DNA from: Phytophthora hibernalis
Lineage: Eukaryota > Oomycota > Peronosporomycetes > Peronosporales > Peronosporaceae
Direction: 5' to 3'
Length of the DNA stretch: 64,000 bases
Assembly (NCBI GenBank): GCA_012656075.1
Contig: JAAKBF010000048.1
Span: 186,001-250,000 of the forward strand
In this document: piece after piece, positions 42,490-53,370 of the stretch
Layout of the letters: each line of letters opens with the position of its first letter
Position numbering within the stretch: the stretch's first letter is position 1
Program-made: the position numbers and the translations under genes
Notes under the pieces: generated by a model
Told to the model about the DNA's origin: nothing
The model's input: only the letters and a program-made list of their open reading frames with translations
Databases searched by the model: none

Positions 42490-43215
42490 ATGCGCGGTGT
42501 TTTCGGTTTGACAAGTGTTGCAGTGGTGCTGCTGTCGTTGGTTGATGCTGCGCTTCCGGTGGTGAAGGAGGTTGTCAGCGGAACGATCTACCGCAGGGCG
42601 AGCTATGTGACGGTGGACAAGTACACGTTGAGCATCACGGCGACCTCGGCGGTGGTTGAGATCGACTTGCTGTCCATGGAGACGGCTGACAACGTGACCT
42701 TCTCCGACGTGAACGCCGACTGCGACTCGGCGTACATCGACCCACAGGTTTTCCTGTTCCAGAAGAAGACGGACGGCTCGCTGTCTTTCGTAGCAAGCAA
42801 CGACGATGCCGGCGACGACAATTCGGGGTACTTCAGTCGCGGACGCTCCGACGGATCAGTGACAGCCAGCGACTCCTACTTGATCCGCCAGCTAACCAAA
42901 GGCACGTACGTGGTCGCTGTCGGACGTTATCCGCTGAGTCAAGCTGCCGCCGCCGCCGGACAGAGCACTGACAGCGTCGCCGACTTCACACCGTACACGT
43001 GCATGGCGCGGAAAGCCAGCTATGGTAACTACAAGATGACAGTACGCACGCAGTCTTCTTCCACCGCGAACGCTCTCACCCAGAAGGCGAACTCGTACGT
43101 CGGCAACAGTTGCAACGTCGCGTCCTCCGTCACGAACGAGTGCGTCTACGCACTGCCCGCAGACATCGGGGGCAACATTCTCGCGACCTGCAGCTACGAC
43201 AAGACCATCTACTGA
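42490..43215 (+). CDS. Secreted beta-rich protein, PPC/DVUA0089-like (241 aa)
   Basis: Signal peptide about 1-20 (GVFGLTSVAVVLLSLVDA). The mature part resembles the beta-sandwich with Asp-rich turns seen in prepeptidase C-terminal or DVUA0089-type domains: DPQVFLFQKKTDGSLSFVAS, then NDDAGDDNSGYFS and LTKGTYVVAVGRYPLS. A short Cys-containing tail follows (SCNVASSVTNECVYAL). Probably extracellular; the ligand is unknown. The assignment rests on pattern only. Intact single exon. Confidence 0.7.
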   Translation: MRGVFGLTSVAVVLLSLVDAALPVVKEVVSGTIYRRASYVTVDKYTLSITATSAVVEIDLLSMETADNVTFSDVNADCDSAYIDPQVFLFQKKTDGSLSFVASNDDAGDDNSGYFSRGRSDGSVTASDSYLIRQLTKGTYVVAVGRYPLSQAAAAAGQSTDSVADFTPYTCMARKASYGNYKMTVRTQSSSTANALTQKANSYVGNSCNVASSVTNECVYALPADIGGNILATCSYDKTIY

Positions 43216-43446
43216 GCCAATATCTGTCTTTCACACCCGTATCCTGGCACTGCATAGCCATCTTTAAAGCCTGCAATCAACATCATGCTCTTTCTTCTCT
43301 GCACAATGCGGTAATTTACGGTATGTAGCCATCTCCAGCTGAAACACAATCTCTTGATTAAAGTAAGACGCACCGGAATCGAGTCAGACGTGAAAGCTCT
43401 GTACCACCACACTACTGTCCCAAGCTTTTCACCGATCCTCTAAAGC

Positions 43447-45340
43447 ATGGGGGTCCTCGACAATGACATTGGCTACGTGATCTCGCCCGAGGACCAGCCC
43501 CACAATGGCCTAAACAGCTACGCCATCTCCCTGACGACCGGCGAGAGAATTTCTCCATGCTCGAGACGGCCTCGGCCTCCCACAGTGAAGATGGAGGCAG
43601 ATACGAAGCTGCAGAGATGCCATATCGCCCCAGCTCCGAGTCCGGCACTAGCTCCGTCAACTTTGCCGACTCGTTGATGATCGTAGGCAAACAACTGCCT
43701 TCAGGAAGAGCTGTAGCAGCTCTGGACCTCTTCGCGCGCGAGAACGTCGGACTGCTCCTCAACTACGTCGCGGTTGGAACTGTCCACGGACTCTTCCAGG
43801 CCTTGCTGTATCCTTATTTGAACGTGTACCTCAATATGGACGACTATCTGGCGTATTCTGCAGAGCGGTGGCTAGCGTTACCCTGGATGCTCAAGGTTTT
43901 CATCGCGATGATGTCTGACGGAGTCCCTATTAAAGGCTCACGGCGGCGAGCGTACATGTTGATCGGTTGGGGCGTCTGCTTCCTTTTCTCGTTTATCCTG
44001 GCAGTGCTGCCTTCAGAGACGCCGTATTTGACGAACGGAGCTGTGACCAACAGTTCTGCTGCCGAGGCAGGCAACAAGTACGTTGCGCTGTTCGTGGTCG
44101 CGACTTTCGGATACGTTTTGGCCGACACTGCGAGCGATGGAATGCTCGTTGAGTTCGCACAACTTCACCAAGCGTGCGAGCAGCAGCAGATGCAGTTGCT
44201 TCATCAGCAACGAGAGCTGAATGGAGACATCAACCCGATGCCAATCCCACAACCTAAAACAACTGGACCGACCTACGTCGTCACCACGCTCTTCGCAGCG
44301 CGATATCTCGCTCAGTTTGTCACGATGTTCTTCGTGGCGTTCATGTGCAACAGTGATTCCTATGGAGGAAGCTTTGCGTGGGGCGCTTCAGTCAACGGCA
44401 TGATGGTTATCGCTGTACTTGTTTCGGCTGGAACAATGGCAGCCACATGGTTCTTTCTGCTGGAGGACGAGAACCCGGCAGGATACAACGTCCACATCCT
44501 TACACCGCGCGAGTGGAAAATTACGGCTCACAAGTTGTTTCATCAGCGTGCAATTGTTCAGTTGATGGGCTACGTATTTCTCTCTCGGTTTTGTTTTCGT
44601 ACTACGCAACGTCGGCAAAAGCCATCTACGAGTATTGGGAACCGGTAGGGACGCTGACGACAAATATTTTCTCGAGTTTGAATGCTGCTGTGTTTGCTGG
44701 CGCTGCGGTGCTCATCGGACACGGCCCTACGATGTTGATCTTACAGAAACTTGGATGGCGACAGACTGTAGCTGGTTCAGTGGTGGTATCCGCAGCGCTC
44801 GTTCTGGTCGTGGCACTTTTCACAGTCTACAACGTCATTCGTGTGGCTGCTGTCACGCTATTGATGGAGCAGATCATTGCGATGTTCGAGGCTTTGGCTT
44901 ATTTCGTCTCTTTGCTCGCAGCGGTAGCAATCGCTGAACCTGGGCGCGAATGCACGTCCTTCAGCCTTATTGTCACGATGGGCAACCTCGCTGTTCCTTT
45001 TGCCATTTCGCTGTCACAAGCTATTGGAGAGCACTTTGACGTCTACGACTCCGAGTATGAATCGGATTCAAGCCACGCGCGTGCTCAGGTCATGTACTGC
45101 TTCCTTGTTGCAGTGATTGTTCGCGCTTTGCACCTTGCACTGTTGCCTCTACTTCCAGAGCAAGCTGAGGCTGCCCGTGCGCTGAAGCTTTCGCGCTTTA
45201 CAGGCCGAAAAGGCTCGGTGATTGTAGTCGCAGCATCCGTGTGTTCAGGTTTCATGGTTTTCTGGGCGCTACTTACCACGACCCTCTCATCTTTCGAGCG
45301 AACTTCATGCCTCAATGTCGCTGGCGGTGAAGGCTGTTAG
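43447..45340 (+). CDS. BT1 family (folate/pteridine-type) membrane transporter
   Basis: Multi-pass transporter of the BT1 branch of the major facilitator superfamily. Hallmarks: KVFIAMMSDGVPIKGSRRR (BT1 signature, about 43890), YLNMDDYLAY, and many membrane segments (YMLIGWGVCFLFSFILAVL; VALFVVATFGYVLADTASD; NVIRVAAVTLLMEQI). The C-terminus SCLNVAGGEGC matches the family ending. The ATG at 43447 gives the cytosolic N-terminus (MGVLDNDIGYVISPEDQ). -1 breaks occur near 43542 (TTGE / ENFSMLET) and near 44585 (YVFLS / VLFSYYATSA). The family carries folates, pterins or S-adenosylmethionine in other protists; the substrate here is not predictable. Confidence 0.85.
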
Positions 45341-45416
45341 CATGATAACCAAGCACCCACAGTCCAAGGCTGTATGTCCTCATTCCGAACGTGTATAAGA
45401 GGATTTTTACGTTGCC

Positions 45417-46428
45417 TTACAGTGTTGTCTCTTTTGATACCTGTTTGTTTTTGATGAATGACGGACGAGATGGAGATCCAGAAATGTTGGACATTGACAT
45501 GCGTGGGGTACCAAGTGGAGGTTTGCTTTCAATGTAGAGAACTTCAATAGAAAGGATATCATCGCCATCACCAGTGCTATCCTCCTCTCCGTCCTTGTTC
45601 GTACCGGTCTTCGACTCTATTGCCTTTCGGCTCTTGATGTAAGCGCGTAACGAGATCAAGATCTGCAACGGCAGTTGATATCGATTAGTCGTTTGAAGTT
45701 AGTTCGCGAAGATGTCTTACTTACCACCGTAGCTACAGCACCAAGAATGGTGAAGATCATCTTAACATACGAGAAGTCATCGCAAGTTGGCGGGTTTCGC
45801 CAGTCACCAGTGCATTTGCAAACCTTTGATCCGTCTGGGTTCGTCGCCACAGTGCCTCGCGTTGGATTGCAGCTTGTGAAATCGTCTTCGTCCGTGTACA
45901 GCGAGCTTGTAGTATCATGGTCCGTAGCACCGACCGGTTCGTTGTGTGCTGATGACGCAGAGTCCTGCACGATGGAAGACCCACCAGATTCATCGGTTCC
46001 CCAGCCACACAAAATAATGCAGATAGTGAAAGCCGGATTGGAACTTGCTTCGGTGTCCCTATAGTCCACGACGCTGGTTTGGTCCTGGTTGGTCTTCAGG
46101 AAGTCGTTCGTCATGCGGGACACGCTGTTGAATGTGAAGTTGAACTGTTGGCCTGCCACAATTTGGCACTGTCGAAGGCGACCCCGTCTTGATACTCTAC
46201 TGTAGAGAACCATGAGAAAAAGAGCATCAATTAGCAGCAAATACTTGTAGCCGCACTGCACTGCTCGAACACGAGCGGATTGTACGTGATCACAGTGTTC
46301 AACGGATCGGTTTTGTCCAAACAATCAGCGCAACATGATTCTCCCGCTGCGAGTGAGGAGGCCACATCTATCTCCACAACCACCAGCAAGATTTGTGAGT
46401 GCCGAGATCCGATACGGGAGCGTGACAT
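45417..46428 (-). CDS. Single-pass membrane protein with EGF-like segment, unknown function
   Basis: Multi-exon minus-strand gene, boundaries approximate. The ATG at 46428 gives a plausible signal peptide (SQILLVVVEIDVASSLAAG) and then a Cys-rich start (ESCCADCLDK). An intron at about 46169-46214 precedes RVSRRGRLRQCQIVAGQQ and SVSRMTNDFLKTNQ. An EGF-like segment follows (CNPTRGTVATNPDGSKVCKC, then TGDWRNPPTC). The membrane segment spans the intron 45663-45724 (MIFTILGAVATVV / ILISL), and the acidic/Ser-rich cytoplasmic tail ends at 45417. The joint between the first two exons does not keep frame cleanly. No named family recognised. Confidence 0.5.
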
Positions 46429-46653
46429 CAATGCCGGTGTTGAGACTCTTAGTCTCGGTGCTCACTAGATGTAGTTGGTAAAATCTTAGTCTGTCCGATC
46501 CGACGCCTGTCACCAAAGATACTTTTCCATCACGAGCCGAAACGGATATGTCACCAAGGGTATCTAGCGTCAAAACACCATAAAGTTGAATTGGATCTTG
46601 CATCCAAACACTACAACCACCTACTTTGCGTTGCAGAGCTTACCATATCGGCT

Positions 46654-48415
46654 TTAGCTCGAGTTCATCGTGTCCGCGATAGCCTGGATCCAGAACGCAG
46701 CGGCCTTAGCACCAGGGTCAGGAATACCAGCACCGAATTCCTCGCCGACGTATCCAGCGCGGCCAAATGCCAGCTTCGTGGAAATTCGAGCTGTGGCATC
46801 GGCTCCTTCTTGGGCCGCCTTAGCAGCAGCTGTGGCTAATTCAGCATTGGTCTTCGAGGTCGGGTTGTCAAGAGCACGAAGTGATGGGACAAGTGCGTCC
46901 ACCATGGTGCGCGAACCCTCCTTCGCCCCGCCGTACTTCTGAATAGCAGCGATACCAGCACCGAAGGCCCCGATCCACGCTGCAGTGTCGGCCTCCTTGC
47001 AGTTCTCAAGGTGAAGCGACCCAGTCGTCAAGAAGATAACGTACAGCACGCCAGAGGTGCCGCCAGCGCCACGGCCAACCGAGTCCGCAAGCGCACGCAG
47101 CGTCTGCGTTGCGTCGTTCAGAGGGTAGTGAGTCTTCAAGTCTGCAAGAATCGCTTCAGCCGCATTCTTGAACGTGGTGCCGCAGTCGCCATCACCGACC
47201 TTCGTGTCCCAGTTCGTAAGCTGCGACTCGTTCTTGATCAGAGTCTCGCACACAGCCAAGATGCACTTCTCAAGAAGCAACCCCTTGTTCGAGAGATCAG
47301 CCGGACGCTCAAATTTTGTTTGAGTCTGAGCAGGCACCTCTGCCTTGATGAATGGCCCAGAGATGGCAGCCTTCGATATGTCAAAGGGCGAGTACGTCCA
47401 CGCTGGCGCCGAGGTAGGAGCGTCGAAGAACGCGAGCATGCCAGCATCGCCGTTGGAGTTCCACAACGACAGCGAGAAACCAGCCATATCCAGCGCCGTC
47501 ATGAACGAGCCAACCATCACACGCTCAGGCTCAATCCCCTTAGCTCGCAGTGCCTCAACTGCATACTTGGCCACCACGTACAACTCCATGCCCGTCGTCG
47601 AGCCCAGGTTATTGACCATCAACACGCACTTGCCACCTTGTTTCAAGGCCATCCCCACGGACGTCTGATCCGTCGTGATCTTCTCGACCAGCAGCTTACA
47701 CAGCGACGCCACGCCCTCCTGCTCACACTTGGCCACACCGGGTTCTCCGTGGATGCCCAGTCCGACCTCCATCTCATTGTCCCCCACTCTCTCGAGTTGT
47801 CCTCCTGTCCAGGCAGCGTGCAGGGCTTGATAGCCACACCCATGGTGCCCAGCTTGCTCTCCTCTAAGAGGCCGTTCACCATCTTGATGAGGCTTGCAAG
47901 ATCCCTGCCCGCCTTGGCCGCAGCACCTGCCAACTTGTGGACGAAGACGGTTCCGCTCAGTCCGCGGCGTCCTGCGTTGGCGTTCACCACGGCCACGTCT
48001 TCTCCAACCACGACCATGTCGCACTGGAAGCCCTCGGCCTTGGCCTGCTCCACTGCCAGCCCGAAGTTGATCCTGTCGCCCGTGTAGTTCTTGACCACGA
48101 CAAGGCAGCCGTGCGGGCCCGCGGCCAGGCGAATGGCCATCAGCACCTGCTGCGTGGAGGGCGAGGCGAACACGCCGCCGCAGACGACGCCTGTGAGCAT
48201 CCCTCGCCAATGTATCCGGCGTGCGTGGGCTCGTGGCCACTGCCGCCGCCCGAGAGGAGCGTGACTTGGCGCTCGCGGATGGCCGCGTAGTCGCGGTGCA
48301 GCAGCACGCGCTCTGTAGGTTCCAGCACCAGGTGTGGATGCGACAGCGCCATGCCTTCCACCATGTCGGCCACGATGTTGTGGCCGTCCTTCACGAGCTG
48401 CTTGGCATTGGTCAT
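46654..48415 (-). CDS. Dihydroxyacetone kinase (ATP-dependent, DhaK-DhaL fusion)
   Basis: Phosphorylates dihydroxyacetone or glyceraldehyde with ATP, linking glycerol use to glycolysis. The ATG at 48415 gives TNAKQLVKDGHNIVADMVEG. K domain: LLSGGGSGHEPTHAGYIGEG, VLMAIRLAAGPHGCLVVVKN, and the substrate-binding His in GIHGEPG. L domain: the Mg-ATP motif GDGDCGTTF, ALADSVGRGAGGTSGVLY and the C-terminal FGRAGYVGEE. About 587 aa, the normal length. -1 breaks at CCC 48201-48203 and near 47810 (CTLPGQ / QLERVGDNEMEVGLG) split the K domain over three frames. They are probably sequence errors. Head to head with the CIR_N gene, 129 bp apart. Confidence 0.92.
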
Positions 48416-48544
48416 TCTTGGGCTCTTCTTGGGGTCTTGAGCTCTGGAAGGCAAATTGCGGAATGAGATTGACACTCCACTTGAAGCTTCGGATGGGTAC
48501 ACTTTAATATCCGCCAATCACGGGCCACTGACTTATTAGGCAGC

Positions 48545-49341
48545 ATGGGCGGAGGTGGCCTGCGCATCCTGCCCCACAAGAAGTGGCATGTGTGGCGGCG
48601 CGACAACATTGAGCGCGTGCTGCGGGACGAGCGCGAAGTTGAGGAACAGCAGCAGGCGCAGGAAGCCAGGACCGACGGCTGGAACAGGAGCGACGCGCGC
48701 AGAAGCTTCTGCCGACGGAAGGTCAGAGCCAAGGACAGCGACACATTAATTTATTCCAGGCAGAGGAGACCCAGATCAACAGCAGAGACGGAAAGAAGAG
48801 GGGAAATGGGGCTGAAGATACGCTGAGGAAACATGGCAGAGTGCCCTGGTACGCTCAGGCGGAAGACACGACGAAGAAGGAGCCGACTGCGAGGCAGGAG
48901 AGGAAGCGCAAGAGGTAGGTGGCTAAGAGGTGGAGGAGGAAGCTGGAGCTGACGTTGTGCTTGTAGAGAGCTGGAAGTGGCTGACCCGTTGCATCACATG
49001 CGGCCAAAGGAAGAGCGTCCGCTATTTGCTGCTTTACATGTAGAGGTGAAGGGGACAAGTTCCAGCAGATACCAGGCTGAAGGGGAAGGACCTGCTGGCA
49101 GCGATCGCAGAAAATACTCTGGTCGTTATGACCACGATTCAGAGTCTCGTGGCCGTCGGAGGAGTATTAGTTGCAAAGGAGATGGAGAGGACAAGCGCTC
49201 GAAGAAGCGCCACAAACATCACAAGGACAAGAGCAAACACAAGACCAGCAAAAAGATGCGCTATTGCAAGAGCTGCGTCGTGAGCACGACGAACGAGAAG
49301 CCTCAGAACGTCGACGAGCAAACAAAGTTATGTACGGATAA
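48545..49341 (+). CDS. CIR_N domain protein, LENG1-like
   Basis: The N-terminal MGGGGLRILPHKKWHVWRRD, then NIERVLRDEREVEEQQ, is a CIR_N motif as in LENG1 and CIR proteins, nuclear factors tied to splicing. The middle is charged, with SRDGKKRGNGAEDTLRKHG and RVPWYAQAED read in the other frame. Short introns end near 48771 and 48965 (KRKR / ELEVADPLHHMRPKEERP). Lys/His-rich run (KKRHKHHKDKSKHKTSKK) before a -1 at AAAAA 49250-49254; the corrected end is DALLQELRREHDEREASERR with the stop at 49339-49341. Another -1 lies near 48686. Likely a spliceosome-associated protein by family; the exact role is unknown. Confidence 0.72.
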
Positions 49342-49459
49342 CAGCTCTACACACAATGACAAGTCCAGATGAACAAGGCGGTTTGGCTGAAAAAGCTTTT
49401 CATTAGTTTTGCATTCCCGTTTAGCCCGAAGGCTACATATTGAGCTAGGAAGAGACAAC

Positions 49460-50563
49460 TTAGTTGTCCTTCTCCACCTTCTTGATTCCGCGGAGACGGC
49501 CCGTGCGGCGGGCGGCAATGAGACCAACCTTCTTACCGGCAGGGGCGTCACGGCGGACCGTCGACGGGTGACCAATGTGCTGGTGGTTACCACCACCGTG
49601 AGGGTGCTCCACGGGGTTCATGGCAACACCACGCACGCGCGGCCACTCGTTACGCTTCACGCGGTACTTGTGGAAGGCACGGCCGGCCTTGAGGATCGGC
49701 TTGTCGGTACGACCGCCGCCAGCGACCACACCAATCATGGCACGGCACCTGTCGGTCAATTCCCATAAGCGAGCACACAAGTCAGTACAACGTTGTAAAC
49801 TCCCCTTCAGCGTCTCCACAACATATCCACATTTCCCTCAAGGCAATCATCGTGCATAGAGCGCAACTCAAACCAATCAGGGATACTTACTCACCGCACG
49901 GAGGCGGGAAAGAATGATGGATAGCACACACACACACTCGATCAATAAAGACCAAGTGCGGCGCGAGCGCATTCTCGCTCCTCATTGGGGAAATGGAAGC
50001 GAAAAGCGCCGCCGTGCCTCGAAACTCTCAAAGAGAATCTCGAATCATCGTGTCGACAAGTCCAAATGAAGCAGCAACTTACGCCGAGGGGACCGTCTTC
50101 TTGGAGCCCGAGGGCAGACGCAGTTTGGTCTTGCCCTTGTCCTCGTCGTGGGTCACGATGACCGCGTAATCTCCCGAAGCACGGGCGAACGAGCCGCGGT
50201 CGCCGATCTTGGCCTCCACGTTGCACACGATGGTACCTTCCGGCAGCGCCTTGAGCGGCAGGATGTTGCCCACCGTCATGGTAGCCTTGGGGCCCGAGTA
50301 CACGAACATGCCCGTGTACATGCCCTCGGCCGCGATCAGCAGCTCGTGCTTGAGCTGGAAGCGGTACGGGTCACGGTACGTCACGCGAGCCAGAGGGCAC
50401 CACGGCCAGAGTCGTGGATGATCTCCTTGACGACTCCCTTGATGTAGCCAGTGCGCTCCACGAAGTCCAGAGCGCGGAAGGCGGCGGGGCCCTTACGCAG
50501 GTGCGTGTGCGACTTGAAGATGGAGCCAGCGCCCTTACGCTGTCCACGGATAACACGACCCAT
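49460..50563 (-). CDS. RPL8: 60S ribosomal protein L8 (uL2)
   Basis: Essential large-subunit protein near the peptidyl-transferase centre. The ATG at 50563 gives MGRVIRGQRKGAGSIFKSH. Exon 1 ends at 50083 (SGSKKTVPSA). A 334-nt intron follows (50082-49749, GTAAGT...CAG). Exon 2 gives MIGVVAGGGRTDKPILKAG, NPVEHPHGGGNHQHIGHPST and AARRTGRLRG. One base is missing at GGG 50395-50397 (GRGAPLA / RVTYRDP). This is the strongest case for a sequence error, since the gene should be functional. Long first introns are common in ribosomal protein genes and may hold regulatory or snoRNA sequence. Confidence 0.95.
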
Positions 50564-51213
50564 TCTTGCTCTTGTTTTTCAACCGGGAAATGTCAAAATG
50601 GGCTGCGTTAGACGAGGGCTCTTGGGGAACACACAGCCAACCAAGCTGCACCTGTAGAAAGTGATTAGCAGGTTCGACAGTGGATGAAGAGGCATAGTGA
50701 AAACAAGGTGTTTTGGACATACAGGAGTGATTGGAGGAGAGTGGAGGGTACAGTGTACCGGTCTGAATTGTACAGCACTTCAGAGACCACTTCAGTTTTT
50801 GCTTCTTCTTGTTTGTGGTGACCCGATTTTTGGTAGCATTTGGTATCTCCTCCTCGTGAAGCGCTTTGTCGTGTTGTGTGCGGGGAGGTCATTTGAAAAT
50901 GCAAAAGTAACCTCCAGTGAGACGTTATAGTTGGGCTTTATGCAGCACTCCTCCATCTGCTCATTGCCCTGGTTTGTTCTCATACATCCTCAAAACCGAA
51001 AACTCAATCTACGCAGTAGGCAATAGGTAGGTTCCTTGGCAAAATTAGAGCGCTCTATTGGAAGAATACACTTGATCCCTCTCGTCTATCAGCTTCGTCT
51101 TCACTAGTTGAGTACTTTTACACTCGAAGCTTCGTTCGTCGCGGGTTCAGTCGCCGCAGTAAAGCGGCGTTCCCGCTTTAAATACGTAGTTTTCCATGGT
51201 ACATGTGCGCCGT
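50564..51213. other. Intergenic, promoter side of RPL8
   Basis: 650 bp between the ribosomal protein gene start and the kinase gene end. Only short chance ORFs are present; I see no repeat and no RNA gene. Confidence 0.5.
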
Positions 51214-52428
51214 CTAAGCGGGGCTCATGGGCAGCGCTTGACCTGCCAGTAGTGGTGACGGTGCACGAAAGCTTCCAGCGGTAGCGTTGGCATTCATCCA
51301 CGGGTGCTGCATCATCTGGTCCGCTGTGAGACGCAGTGTCGGGTCCTTGACTAGCAGTTTGGAAACGAGGTCCTTGGCGTCAGGAGACACGTTGTCCCAG
51401 GCGCTGAAGGCGAAGGTGATCGGCTCGGACTTGATGCGGTGCTCCACAATGAGGTCCGACGACATGCCGTCCAGGTCGAACGGGTGCGAGCCGCTCAGCA
51501 TGATGTACAGCACGCAGCCCAGCGCCCACATATCGCACGCGCTGGTGCAGACGCCAGTAGTGAGTAGCTCAGGCGGCAGGTACGCAGCCGTGCCGACGTC
51601 CTCGAGGTTGGTGGTGGCGCCTGCTGGTCCAGCACTGCCAAAGTCTGCGAGTTTCACAAGACTGTTGCTCTCATGGCGGTTTCCTTTGTGGTAGACGCCA
51701 CTGTTGTGGTCCACGACTCGTGCACTCAGCAGGATGTTCTCGGGCTTGACGTCCTTGTGCACGAGTCCATGGTGATGCAAAAAGGACAAAGCGCTTGCGA
51801 TCTCCCGCGCCACGTCACGTGCCTTTGGCTCAGAGAAGGACCCGTAGGCCACGATCTGCTCGAAGAGTTCACCTCCGCGGGCCAACTCCGTCACCAAGAA
51901 GAGCTTGCGGCCTTCGACGTACACATCTCGGAGGTCGACGATGCTCGTGTGGCCTCCGAGCGCCTTGACCAACTTGAGGGCCGAGATCTCGCGCTCCAGC
52001 GACGGGTACGAGCGTCGGTGGTTGGGCTGTTCCAGCGGCACAATCTTAACGGCCGCCACCTCTCCGGTCTCGGCGTGCATGCCCAGTCGTACAATACCAA
52101 AGGCTCCCGCACCGATCTGGTCGAACAACTGCCACTTGTGTCTCGGCTGGTGCTCAATGGCCGCTCGTGCCTGGGTGACGCCCTCCATCTCCAGCTCGAG
52201 GCCGACACTGAGTGCTGCGGCGCCCACGACCGCAAGACGCAGCGGATTGGGGCCGCGATTGGCTCCTGGCTGACGATTGCGCTGCGACTGCGTCTGGTAG
52301 GCGCATTGCATCGCTCGAATTGCGCCGCGCTGCTGGAGCCGCAACTGCAAACTGTGACGGATAGCGGAGACCACTACACCGCTGCAATTGGAGACTTCCG
52401 TTGCGGCTGATCGTCCGAGGCGAAGCAT
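51214..52428 (-). CDS. Ser/Thr protein kinase, CAMK-like, with N-terminal membrane/mitochondrial segment (404 aa)
   Basis: The N-terminal 60 residues are basic and Gln/Ser-rich, and a hydrophobic segment follows (LRLAVVGAAALSVGLELE, about 63-80). This suggests mitochondrial or membrane anchoring. Kinase domain 98-376: Gly loop IGAGAFGIVRLG, Lys128 (AAVKIV), catalytic loop LVHKDVKPENILL with Asp226, LADFGSA with Asp262, and TAAYLPPELL. The catalytic loop reads HKD instead of HRD, a conservative change seen in some active kinases. The layout is closest to the CAMK group. There is no EF-hand or clear calmodulin site. Intact single exon. Confidence 0.88.
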   Translation of the reverse strand: MLRLGRSAATEVSNCSGVVVSAIRHSLQLRLQQRGAIRAMQCAYQTQSQRNRQPGANRGPNPLRLAVVGAAALSVGLELEMEGVTQARAAIEHQPRHKWQLFDQIGAGAFGIVRLGMHAETGEVAAVKIVPLEQPNHRRSYPSLEREISALKLVKALGGHTSIVDLRDVYVEGRKLFLVTELARGGELFEQIVAYGSFSEPKARDVAREIASALSFLHHHGLVHKDVKPENILLSARVVDHNSGVYHKGNRHESNSLVKLADFGSAGPAGATTNLEDVGTAAYLPPELLTTGVCTSACDMWALGCVLYIMLSGSHPFDLDGMSSDLIVEHRIKSEPITFAFSAWDNVSPDAKDLVSKLLVKDPTLRLTADQMMQHPWMNANATAGSFRAPSPLLAGQALPMSPA

Positions 52429-53370
52429 TGTGAGGAGCTATGGTGACGAGTAGGTTGCGGATGGCTTTCGAGAAGTGGGCGAAAGACTGAAGTGCTGGAA
52501 GAATGTCGAGTGCGAGAATGCTGTTGATTGAAGCGGAGTCAGAACTCGAGGTTGCATGCTTGCGACTTGTGCTTAACGGAGACAGCCGTTTTTGAATGAG
52601 GAAATTTGTATGCGTTGAGACAAAAACCCTCGCCCTGGTTCTCTTACGTCACTTCGTGCGCAACTCCTCATGATCCGCGTTCAGTACCACCTGGGCTTTA
52701 GAGATTCTGCAGCGAGATTCCTGCGTAAGTCCGTAGGAAAGGCTTTTTCCTCGAGCGCTGAACCCAGGGTTGGTAGGAAATGAGGCTGCGAAGCTGGTGT
52801 GTGCACGTATGCAGTGATAGAAAAGCGCGTGGATTCCTAACGTACTTACTCGCGTCAGTGAAGTATGAATTTAGTTCCTGTCGTTTCAAGGCATTTCTCA
52901 CCACGGTTCTGAAGCGGTCGTTCAGTTGAAGCAATGCAACGTGCGCTGCCAATGAGCGGCGGCCAACGAAATGTCTTATTCACGCTGGTGAGGGCGGGCG
53001 GGGTGCGAGAAATTGAAATTGGTTGGCACTTGCTTCCGTCCTTATTAATAGTTGGCAATTTGTTGACATGTATCCGGATACTGGTATACCGTTTGTATTT
53101 TTCAAGTGTTCTGCTTGGTGCTATCTGAGGAAGTGCAGATGCACGTTTTCGTTACCGGTAACGAAACATGCAGACGACATCGATACTGGTACATGTACTG
53201 CTTACCAGTCTTCACTTCGGCTTGTCCTTCATAGAGGAACAAACAAAGTTTTCGATGTGGTGTTCAAAAATTCTCTCGTTACGAGGTGAATTGTAATAGA
53301 TACTACTTGCGCTGCGTACGCGGACAGTGTGAACGTCTATCTGTCGGCGCCCGCAGCAGCTTCCTGACAT
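52429..53370. other. Intergenic, 942 bp
   Basis: No convincing gene. A minus-strand stretch 52850-52952 reads RRSLAAHVALLQLNDRFRTV and then FRTVVRNALKRQELNSYFTD up to a GTAAGT. It could be one exon of an unannotated small gene, but no in-frame ATG or further exon is apparent. Confidence 0.4.

Noticed and set aside
46325..46603. 92-codon minus ORF upstream of the EGF-like membrane protein
   Set aside because: It overlaps the likely signal-peptide exon in another frame and lacks family features.
47011..48087. 358-codon plus-strand ORF opposite dihydroxyacetone kinase
   Set aside because: Composition is Arg/His/Ser-rich with no motif. It is the mirror of a strongly conserved kinase on the other strand, so a shadow.
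49925..49940. CA-dinucleotide run in the RPL8 intron
   Set aside because: A short ordinary microsatellite with no evident role.
52698..52952. Minus-strand ORF reading LAAHVALLQLNDRFRTV
   Set aside because: Looks slightly protein-like and ends at a GTAAGT, but has no in-frame ATG or partner exon. Kept only as a note in the intergenic entry.
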